DNA from: JBFWRK01 sp050248955
Lineage (GTDB): Bacteria; Actinomycetota; Acidimicrobiia; Acidimicrobiales; Ilumatobacteraceae
NCBI GenBank assembly: GCA_050248955.1
Contig: JBFWRK010000017.1
Location: 30,701-94,700 of the forward strand
DNA length: 64,000 bases
Direction of reading: 5' to 3'
Every line of letters begins with the position of its first letter. The stretch's first letter is position 1. Made by a program: the position numbers and the translations under genes. Below the pieces are notes generated by a model. That model was given only the letters and a program-made list of their open reading frames with translations. It had not been told where the DNA came from and did no database searches. Shown here one piece after another: positions 34,417 to 41,203 of the stretch.

Positions 34417-35568
34417 GTGGACCCGTCTCGATTCACTGACAGCAGCTTTGGGAAGGCTGTGAAGACACCAGGGAGGTACGGGTTCTACACCTTCATCCCC
34501 GAGCCGCTGCCGCGGTCACTCGAGCTGACGAGCCAAAGCGTCGCCTGCCTGTCTCGGGCCGACCGGGCGCTCGGACGGTTGGCTGGCGCCGGTCGCTTGC
34601 TGCCCAACCCCCAGATCCTTGTGAACGCGTATGTACGCAGGGAGGCAGTCGCCAGTTCTCGGATCGAGGGCACTCAGACGACGATCAGCGAGCTGTTCGA
34701 GGCTGAGGCGCGAGGTGACATCCGCGGTGAGGTGGCCGAAGTCATGAACTACGTCGGTGCGTTGAATCTCGGACTCGCAAGGCTGAGAGAGCTGCCGATC
34801 TCCCGAAGACTCCTCGAGACGATCCATCGTGAGTTGCTGTCCGGCGTCCGTGGCCAGGAGCGAGCACCTGGCGAGGTGCGACGTACCCCGAACTGGATCG
34901 GTTCAGCTGACAACACCCCCGACAGCGCTGTCTTCGTGCCTCCCCCTGTCGACGTGATGGAGCGGGGCCTGTCGGACTGGGAACACTTCATGCACGACGA
35001 GTCGATGGACATGCCACCGCTGGTCAAGTGCGCCTTGATGCATTACCAGTTCGAGACGCTGCACCCTTTTCTTGACGGCAACGGTCGGCTGGGGCGGCTG
35101 CTCATCATCTTCCAACTCATCAGCGAGGGCCACTTGCCGGCACCCTTGCTCTATGTGAGTAGTTACTTCGAGTCGCACAAGGATGAGTACTACGACCGGC
35201 TGCAGGGAGTGCGCGAACGTGGCGAGATCCAGGAGTGGCTGCGTTTCTTCCTCGATGCCGTGACAACTCAGGCTGCTGACGCCGTCACGCGCGCTGAACG
35301 GATTCTCGATCAACGCGAGAAGTACCGAGACCACCTGCGCGGGACTCGTAGTAGGGCACACGAAGTGGTCGACATCTTGCTCGAGAATCCGTTCATCTCG
35401 ACGACAATTGTCCGAACGCGACTTGGCGTCTCGAGTCAGGGCGCCACGAATCTGCTTCGCCAGCTCCAGGACGTGGAGATCCTCCAATCCCTCCCAAGGA
35501 TTCCGGGTCGCAGCAGTCGCTGGCGGGCGACGGAACTTGTCGACATCATCGTGGGCTCATCGGCGTAG
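34417..35568 (+). CDS. Fic-domain protein (class II) with C-terminal winged helix
   Basis: A 383-residue Fic protein, predicted to transfer AMP from ATP to a target protein. The Fic active site HPFLDGNGRLGR is intact (His about residue 216). An N-terminal inhibitory helix with SSRIEG (residues 80-85, pattern S-x-x-x-E-G) marks it as class II, self-inhibited in cis. The last 90 residues (EVVDILLENPFISTTIVRTR...GATNLLRQLQDVEIL) resemble a winged-helix domain. Its base composition is visibly less G+C-rich than its neighbours, and it follows a tRNA gene, which together hint at acquisition by transfer. No antitoxin-like gene is adjacent. Confidence 0.9.
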   Translation: MDPSRFTDSSFGKAVKTPGRYGFYTFIPEPLPRSLELTSQSVACLSRADRALGRLAGAGRLLPNPQILVNAYVRREAVASSRIEGTQTTISELFEAEARGDIRGEVAEVMNYVGALNLGLARLRELPISRRLLETIHRELLSGVRGQERAPGEVRRTPNWIGSADNTPDSAVFVPPPVDVMERGLSDWEHFMHDESMDMPPLVKCALMHYQFETLHPFLDGNGRLGRLLIIFQLISEGHLPAPLLYVSSYFESHKDEYYDRLQGVRERGEIQEWLRFFLDAVTTQAADAVTRAERILDQREKYRDHLRGTRSRAHEVVDILLENPFISTTIVRTRLGVSSQGATNLLRQLQDVEILQSLPRIPGRSSRWRATELVDIIVGSSA

Positions 35569-35821
35569 TCCGCACTACGACGCTTGCCCTCAGTCGCGTC
35601 GGTACGGCCCCGTTGAGCTCGATGTTCCTCGCGTCCTTGCGCGGTAGCGCGGTTGGCAGCCCGAGCCGCGCGATCGCGGTAGCCGCTGTTGTCGATCGGC
35701 CACGAAGTTCGGTTGCGATCGCATCGCCTTCCGTGGCGCGCCCAGCAGCCATCCTTCGCTTGACGGTGTATTTCCGGCCGCGCGACTGCCACTATCTACT
35801 GACCCACGGAGGACGTGCACG

Positions 35822-36940
35822 ATGAGCTTTCGGATCGGATCGTTCAACGTCGAGAACCTGTTCGACCGCCCACGCGTGATGAACCTCCCCACGTGGGAGG
35901 AGGGCCGTCCCATCCTCGACGCCTACGCGAAGCTCACCGACCTCCTCGAGAAGCCGCTGTACACCCCGCCGATCAAGGCGGACATCCTGCGCCTCCTCGG
36001 CGAGCTCGGCCTTCTCCAGTCCGACGTCAGCACCTACGTGCAGCTGCGCAAGATTCGCGGCGCACTCCTCCGTCGGCCGCGCACCGGCCCCGTCGAAGTC
36101 GTCGCCGACGGTCGAGCGAGCTGGGTCGGCTGGCTCGAGCTCACCACGCAACATGTCGACGCGCTCGCAACCGAGCACACCGCGATGGTCATGCGCGACA
36201 TCGGCGCCGACGTCCTCGGAGTCATCGAGGCCGAGAGCCGCCCCACGCTCAACCAGTTCTCCTCCGCGATGCTGCAACAGGTCCACGCGGCGCCCTACGA
36301 ACAAGTGATGCTCGTCGACGGCAACGACACCCGTGGCATCGACGTCGGCCTGCTCGCCAAGGGCACGCACCGACTCACCCAGATCCGAACCCACGTGTTC
36401 GACAACGACCCCGCCGGCGTCGTGTTCTCGAGGGACTGCTGCGAGTACCACCTGCGCACCGAGCGCGGGAACCGGCTCGTCGTCCTCGTCAACCACTTCA
36501 AATCGAAGGGCTACGGGGCCAAGGCGGACTCCGACGAACGCCGGCGCCGCCAAGCGGTACGAGTCGCTGACATCTACCGCGGGCTCGTCAAGGACGGGGC
36601 CCGCTACATCGCGGTCGTCGGCGACCTCAACGATGACCCGACCAGTGCACCCCTCGCTCCGCTCATCCAGCAAACGGACCTCGCGGACATCAGCACACAC
36701 CCGAACTTCGATTTCGGGGAGCGCCGGGGGACGTTCGGCAGCGGTGGAGAGCTCGACAAGATCGACTACGTCCTGTTGTCACCGTCGCTCTACAGGAAGG
36801 CGACGGGTGGCGCCGTGTTCCGCAAAGGGGTGTGGCACGGACCGAGGACGAAGAACCCGTGGCAGATCTACGAGACCATGAAGGAGCCCGTGCACGCCGC
36901 CTCCGACCACGCCGCGATCTACGCCGACGTGAACCTGTGA
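35822..36940 (+). CDS. Endonuclease/exonuclease/phosphatase-fold protein
   Basis: A 372-residue cytoplasmic protein of the EEP superfamily, which cleaves phosphodiester or phosphate bonds in nucleic acids or lipids. Active-site motifs are present: SFNVENLF (metal-binding Asn/Glu), VIEAES, VNHFKSKGYG, VVGDLNDDP (catalytic Asp-x-Asn) and ASDHAAIYAD (Ser-Asp-His). ATG 35822 has GGAGG about 8 nt upstream. The 253 bp before it hold no gene I can support, only a TATCTA (35793-35798) that could be a -10 element. The 3' end overlaps the convergent PAP2 gene by 22 bp. Confidence 0.85.
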   Translation: MSFRIGSFNVENLFDRPRVMNLPTWEEGRPILDAYAKLTDLLEKPLYTPPIKADILRLLGELGLLQSDVSTYVQLRKIRGALLRRPRTGPVEVVADGRASWVGWLELTTQHVDALATEHTAMVMRDIGADVLGVIEAESRPTLNQFSSAMLQQVHAAPYEQVMLVDGNDTRGIDVGLLAKGTHRLTQIRTHVFDNDPAGVVFSRDCCEYHLRTERGNRLVVLVNHFKSKGYGAKADSDERRRRQAVRVADIYRGLVKDGARYIAVVGDLNDDPTSAPLAPLIQQTDLADISTHPNFDFGERRGTFGSGGELDKIDYVLLSPSLYRKATGGAVFRKGVWHGPRTKNPWQIYETMKEPVHAASDHAAIYADVNL

Positions 36941-37761
36941 TCCTCCGCAGTTCTCGGGTCGCCTCCACGCTGCAGCGTGCTTCCTGTCGCGCTTGGGTGG
37001 GAGATGCCGCCATCACCACCGTCAGAGCGATCGTGGGCCAACGGCTCGGCCGCGGCGCGTTCCTGACGGCGCTCGTCGCCCATGTCGCCTGAGAAGAACG
37101 AGCTCACGTCGAGCGCGTCGACGGCGATCCAGAGTGCGCCGACACCCATGAGCAGCCCGAAGACCACGTCGAGAACGTGGTGCATTCCGAGATAGACACG
37201 CGCCCATCCGATCGCGGCGGCCAGCACCATCCCGGGAATCGCCACGATCGCAGCGGCGCGCCGGTGGCCGTACACGTAGAGCACGAGCGCCGTCCCGACC
37301 CAGCACACGAACGTTGCCGCGATGTGACCTGACGGGAAGCTGAACGTGCCGGGGATCGGCCCGATCTTGTCGAGGTCAGGTCTCGGCCGACGCACGATGT
37401 GGTTGACGGCGAGGAACGTGCTGATCTCCGCCAGCATCGCGAGCGGCACGAAGAGGGTGGCGCGCCAACGTCGGGTCGCGGCAACGACAGCCGTCACGAA
37501 CGCCAGCAGGACGACGACGGGCAGTGTGTCGCCGAGATTGGACACGGTTCGCGCCCAGTCCGTCGCCTGATCGGCGCGGCGTGCGACGAGCCACTCTCCG
37601 GCGGCCTCGTCAGCTTCGACGATCCCCCGGAGCGGTGAGAGCCTGGTGAGCATTGCGCCACAGACGGTCAACCCGGCGATGAGCACGAAGAGATCGCGAC
37701 TGAAGCGCCAGATGACCCATCGTGCCTGGCCGGCGGGGACAGGGTTGTCGTCAGCAGGCAT
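36919..37761 (-). CDS. PAP2-family membrane phosphatase
   Basis: A 280-residue protein with about six hydrophobic segments and the three phosphatase motifs of PAP2 enzymes: RRPRP (in VNHIVRRPRPDL), FPSGH, and RVYLGMHHVLDV with the catalytic His/Asp. It should hydrolyse lipid phosphates such as undecaprenyl pyrophosphate or phosphatidate on the outer membrane face. ATG 37761 is used instead of an upstream TTG. The C-terminal 55 residues are hydrophilic and poorly conserved in type. It is divergent from a second PAP2 gene with 44 bp between the starts. Confidence 0.88.
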   Translation of the reverse strand: MPADDNPVPAGQARWVIWRFSRDLFVLIAGLTVCGAMLTRLSPLRGIVEADEAAGEWLVARRADQATDWARTVSNLGDTLPVVVLLAFVTAVVAATRRWRATLFVPLAMLAEISTFLAVNHIVRRPRPDLDKIGPIPGTFSFPSGHIAATFVCWVGTALVLYVYGHRRAAAIVAIPGMVLAAAIGWARVYLGMHHVLDVVFGLLMGVGALWIAVDALDVSSFFSGDMGDERRQERAAAEPLAHDRSDGGDGGISHPSATGSTLQRGGDPRTAEDHRFTSA

Positions 37762-37805
37762 CCCGCGCTGGTTTCCCGGGGCCCGCAACGGGTAAACGTG
37801 TGGCG

Positions 37806-38711
37806 ATGGTCGTGGTCATCGCGCTCGGCGCAGGAGTTGTTGTGGCGGGAGCTGTCGCCGGCCTCGCGAGCCGCTGGCCGGCAGTGCAGGCACCGACGGT
37901 GTCCGGCGAGCGCATCGTCGACGAAGTCCGCCGCCATCGCCGTCTTGCCCAGCGCCTCCGACGCCACTTCGATCCATCCACCGAAACCGGGCTGGCGCTC
38001 GTCGTCGCGACGACCGTCTTTGCGGCGACCGCGGTCGGAGTCGGCGTCCTGCTCGCGATGCTTCGGGCGAAGACCGGTCTCGAGTCCGTCGACGTGGCGC
38101 TCGCACGCTTCGGGGCGCGGCAGGCCACGGCGCAGTCGACGGAGGCGTTGCGCTGGCTGAGCGAGCTCGGTGGAACGCGCGGCGTGCTGCTCGTTGCCGC
38201 GACGGCGTGCGTCCTGGAGTTGATCCGTCGTCCGACCGCGGCCCTGCCGTTGTTCCTCACCCTGGTCGTCGGCGGCCAGTTCGCGCTGTCCAACGGAGTG
38301 AAGTACCTCGTCGAGCGAGCTCGGCCCGACTTCTCGCGGCTCACCGGCTTCGCCGGAACGTCGTTCCCATCAGGTCATGCGACCGCCGCAGCAGCGACGC
38401 TGGCGGCCGTTGCGCTGCTGACGACCCGGGGGCGCTCGAAGGCGTGGAAGATCGGCGCAGCTGCCGTCGCGGCTGGACTTGCTGCCGTGGTCGCCATGAC
38501 GCGTGTGTTCCTCGGCGTCCACTGGTTCAGCGATGTCGTCGCCGGGCTGTTCCTGGGATGGGGCTGGTTCGCTCTCTGCTCCATCGCGTTCGGTGGCCGG
38601 CTGCTCGTCTTCGGCCTGCCGGTCGCCGCGGCAGAAGCGGTGGCCGACGTCGTCGCGAGCGAGAACACGCCCTCCGGTCGTCGCGAGACCGAGGCTGCCG
38701 CCGGCTCGTAG
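37806..38711 (+). CDS. PAP2-family membrane phosphatase
   Basis: A 301-residue protein with several membrane segments and the PAP2 motifs KYLVERARPDFS (K-x6-RP), FPSGHATAAAATL and RVFLGVHWFSDVVAG. It differs clearly from the divergent PAP2 protein next to it, so the pair is not a recent duplication. The substrate is a lipid phosphate by family; which one is unknown. ATG 37806 follows GTGGCG with no strong ribosome site. A hairpin and a glycosyltransferase gene follow. Confidence 0.88.
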   Translation: MVVVIALGAGVVVAGAVAGLASRWPAVQAPTVSGERIVDEVRRHRRLAQRLRRHFDPSTETGLALVVATTVFAATAVGVGVLLAMLRAKTGLESVDVALARFGARQATAQSTEALRWLSELGGTRGVLLVAATACVLELIRRPTAALPLFLTLVVGGQFALSNGVKYLVERARPDFSRLTGFAGTSFPSGHATAAAATLAAVALLTTRGRSKAWKIGAAAVAAGLAAVVAMTRVFLGVHWFSDVVAGLFLGWGWFALCSIAFGGRLLVFGLPVAAAEAVADVVASENTPSGRRETEAAAGS

Positions 38712-38737
38712 GCCCGGCAGCGTCGCGTGTTTGCCGC

Positions 38738-38767
38738 CATTCCACCGATGGGAACACCGGTGGAATG
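38738..38767 (+). promoter_or_regulatory. Hairpin that includes the start codon of the glycosyltransferase gene
   Basis: CATTCCACCG (38738-38747) and CGGTGGAATG (38758-38767) form a perfect 10-bp stem with a 10-nt loop. The ATG of the next gene (38765-38767) is the last triplet of the 3' arm, so the start would be hidden in the folded RNA; a protein operator is the alternative reading. Confidence 0.5.
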
Positions 38768-39868
38768 CCAAGACGAGCATTGGATCGCCCGCTCCGGATC
38801 GCACAGGTAGCCCCGCTCTACGAGTCCGTACCGCCGACTCACTACGGCGGCACCGAACGCGTCGTAGCGGCGCTCTGCGACGAGCTCGTAACGGACGGAC
38901 ACGATGTCACGCTGTTCGCGGCGGGCGGCTCACGGACGCGGGCGACGCTCGTGAGATCGACGCCTCGTCCGCTTCGGACGCACATGAGCAAGCGCGAGCT
39001 CGCTGAAGTCGCGCCACACGCCCACCTCCGGATGTTGGCTGACGTGTGCCGTCGCGCCGGCGAGTTCGACATCATCCACGCCCACACGGACCTGTGGACC
39101 TTGCCCTTCGTCGACCTCGTGGAACCGCCAACGGTTGTGACGCTGCACGGACGGCTCGACGTCGAGGCGGCCATGCAGACGTACTCGTGGTACTCGAACG
39201 TGCCGCTGGTGTCGATCAGCGACCATCAGCGTCGGCCCTTCGCCGGCACCGACGTGAACTGGGCCGCCACGGTGTACAACGGGCTGCCGTTCGACCACTA
39301 CGCGGGTGCGTCGGGAACCCCGGACTACCTTGCGTTCGTCGGCAGGCTCACTCCGGAGAAGGGGCCTGAAAGGGCGATCGAGATCGCGCATCGCGCGGGC
39401 CTCCCGCTCAGGGTTGCGGCAAAGGTCGATCCCTTCGACGAGGAGTTCTTCTACGGCACGATCGAGCCGCTGTTCCGCAAGCACCGCGTGGACTTCGTCG
39501 GCGAGATCGACGAAGACTCCAAACCCGACTTCTTCGCCGGAGCGGTCGCCACGCTGATGCCCGGGGATTGGCCGGAGCCGTTCGGCTTGGTCATGATCGA
39601 ATCGCTGGCCGCCGGTACGCCTGTCGTTGCACTGCGTCGCGGATCGGTACCGGAGGTCATCGAGGACGGCGTGAGCGGGTTCGTCTGTGACGACGTCACC
39701 AGCATGGTGGAGTCCGTCGGATCGATCGGCACGTTGTCACGAGAGCGGTGCCGTCAGCGTGCAGCAGCGTTCTCCGCGAGCGTCATGGCCGAACGGTACT
39801 TGGCCGTCTACGAGTCGATCATCGAAGAGCGAGCACTGCTCACTGCTGGCGCACCCGGCCCGAGCTGA
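38765..39868 (+). CDS. GT4-family glycosyltransferase
   Basis: A 367-residue GT-B glycosyltransferase. The N-terminus has the acceptor-side loop PPTHYGGTERVVAALCDEL, and the C-terminal half has YLAFVGRLTPEKGPERAIEIA and the donor-binding PEPFGLVMIESLAAGTPVVA with the E-x7-E pair. It transfers a sugar from an NDP-sugar, probably at the cytoplasmic membrane face; the acceptor is unknown. ATG 38765 is inside a hairpin; no ribosome site is seen between the PAP2 gene and this start. A separate GT4 gene of different type lies at 4098-5165. Confidence 0.88.
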   Translation: MPRRALDRPLRIAQVAPLYESVPPTHYGGTERVVAALCDELVTDGHDVTLFAAGGSRTRATLVRSTPRPLRTHMSKRELAEVAPHAHLRMLADVCRRAGEFDIIHAHTDLWTLPFVDLVEPPTVVTLHGRLDVEAAMQTYSWYSNVPLVSISDHQRRPFAGTDVNWAATVYNGLPFDHYAGASGTPDYLAFVGRLTPEKGPERAIEIAHRAGLPLRVAAKVDPFDEEFFYGTIEPLFRKHRVDFVGEIDEDSKPDFFAGAVATLMPGDWPEPFGLVMIESLAAGTPVVALRRGSVPEVIEDGVSGFVCDDVTSMVESVGSIGTLSRERCRQRAAAFSASVMAERYLAVYESIIEERALLTAGAPGPS

Positions 39869-39939
39869 CGCCCGAGCTTCGCGCGACGTCGCTGGCCGAT
39901 ACCCACGGCCCGAACCGTCGACGAGCGCGTCACATCCGG

Positions 39940-40548
39940 TCAGCGGTCAGATGTTGGCGCGGACGTCGCAGCGTCGAGCGCCTCCAGCGCGCGGGCGACA
40001 GCTGACTCGCCGTTGGCCTGCAGCTGCTCCGCCGCGATCACGCGGATGTCGGACACGCCGATGAAGCCGAGGATCGCCCGCAGGTACGTCGTGTTGAAGT
40101 CGATCTCACTGCCGATCGGCGTCCCTGCGGACGCCGTGACGATCCACGCACGCTCTGCCGGCAGCAGGCCGACCGGGCCGCGATCGGTGAACCGGAACGT
40201 CCGTCCGGCGCGCACGACCTGATCGATCCATGCCTTCATCGCAGCGGGGATGCCGAAGTTGTACACGGGTGCAACGAGCACCAGTTCGTCGGCGCTCAGC
40301 AGCTCGTCGACCAGCTCGTCCGACATCGCAAGCGCAGCCGGGTCCCCGTCAGCGAACGATGCGGCAACCCACGCACCTGTGACGACCGGTAGTCCCTCGG
40401 TCGCAGCTCGACGGACCAACACGTCGTCGGGACCGACGATGCGGCGCTGCAGTTCGTCGGCCAGACGGCGGCTCACCGAACCCGGGTGGTCCGCTCCTGA
40501 ATCGACGCGAAGGATGATCCGGCCATCGCGCTCGTCCGAAACCGACAT
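39940..40548 (-). CDS. FMN-dependent NADH-azoreductase-like flavoprotein
   Basis: A 202-residue flavodoxin-fold enzyme of the AzoR type, which reduces quinones or azo compounds with NADH. The FMN-binding signatures are PVYNFGIPAAMKAWIDQVVRAGRTF and the SGADHPGSVSRRLADEL phosphate loop. ATG 40548 has GGGGAG a few bases upstream. The longer open frame to 40701 enters the non-coding region and has no family sequence. Confidence 0.88.
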   Translation of the reverse strand: MSVSDERDGRIILRVDSGADHPGSVSRRLADELQRRIVGPDDVLVRRAATEGLPVVTGAWVAASFADGDPAALAMSDELVDELLSADELVLVAPVYNFGIPAAMKAWIDQVVRAGRTFRFTDRGPVGLLPAERAWIVTASAGTPIGSEIDFNTTYLRAILGFIGVSDIRVIAAEQLQANGESAVARALEALDAATSAPTSDR

Positions 40549-40759
40549 CGCTCCCCACTTCCCCCGCCTGGTCAGGCGACACGGCGTCCGGGCCGAAACT
40601 AGTGGACGAGCGAAACAGCCGTTGACCGACGCAGAACAGCCGTGCCGCGATCTCAGGCGGTGAGCGCCACGAGAACGGGTCACGGTGTAGACGCGTTTCA
40701 CCGGAGGATGCCGCGGGTACGTCTGTCCGGGTCGGTTGCCTCCTGCGGGGCGCTGATGC

Positions 40760-40793
40760 GAGTCCGGGGCGCCTCGCCCGCGTCCCCGGACTC
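40760..40793. terminator. Strong hairpin in the azoreductase / GGDEF-EAL intergenic region
   Basis: GAGTCCGGGG (40760-40769) pairs perfectly with CCCCGGACTC (40784-40793) across a 14-nt loop. No T-tract follows and no gene ends nearby, so its role is open. Confidence 0.35.
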
Positions 40794-40926
40794 ACGTTCG
40801 CGTCCTCTGCGGCGAGGATCCTGGGGAATCGGTGAGGACCGGTGCACGGCTCGCACGGGGCGGCCGACGCTGACCATGTCAGCGAAGCTGATCCCGGTCA
40901 GGGAAGGACCGCCGTGACGCCGGATC

Positions 40927-41020
40927 GCTGACGTGAACCGGGTTCGCTGACGCGAACGTGTTTGCTGACGTGGACCGGGTTCGCTGACGTGGACCGGGTT
41001 TGCTGACGTGAACCGGGACT
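40927..41020 (+). repeat. Five-unit tandem repeat of 18-19 nt
   Basis: Units start with GCTGACGTG(A/G)ACCGGG at 40927, 40946 (18 nt, diverged), 40964, 40983 and 41002. The units are adjacent with no spacers, so this is not a CRISPR array. Confidence 0.85.
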
Positions 41021-41133
41021 CGCCGAACCCGGATGCGCGCACGACGAATCGTCGCCGCGAGGCGCGGTGGGCCGAATGGCCCCCTTGGGCCGACGCCACA
41101 CTGCCGCAATCTTGAGGCAGACTTGCCCTCATA

Positions 41134-41171
41134 CCACTCACAGTGGTTGTGCTTGTGCCGTCTGCTACTAT
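41134..41171 (+). promoter_or_regulatory. Possible promoter/operator of the GGDEF-EAL gene
   Basis: TACTAT at 41166-41171 resembles a -10 element 32 nt before ATG 41204. An ACCACT-CAC-AGTGGT inverted repeat (41133-41147) covers where a -35 element would lie; no good -35 hexamer is visible. Confidence 0.25.
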
Positions 41172-41203
41172 CCTGCACACGGGCGACGAACAGGGAGCGG
41201 TGG

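Larger units (their letters stand above)
40549..41203. other. Intergenic region of 655 bp with repeats
   Basis: No gene is supported here: the open frames on either strand are low in complexity and show no family motif. The stretch holds a 10-bp-stem hairpin (40760-40793), a five-unit tandem repeat (40927-41020) and, near its right end, promoter-like elements for the GGDEF-EAL gene. Confidence 0.7.

Noticed and set aside
34120..35821. Integrative element at tRNA-Ser(CGA)
   Set aside because: No integrase gene and no repeat of the tRNA 3' end was found downstream; only composition hints at transfer of the Fic gene.
40927..41020. CRISPR array
   Set aside because: The 19-nt units follow each other directly without spacers, and no cas gene is in the window.
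40698..41180. 160-residue minus-strand frame in the large intergenic gap
   Set aside because: Much of it translates the tandem repeat and the rest has no family motif.
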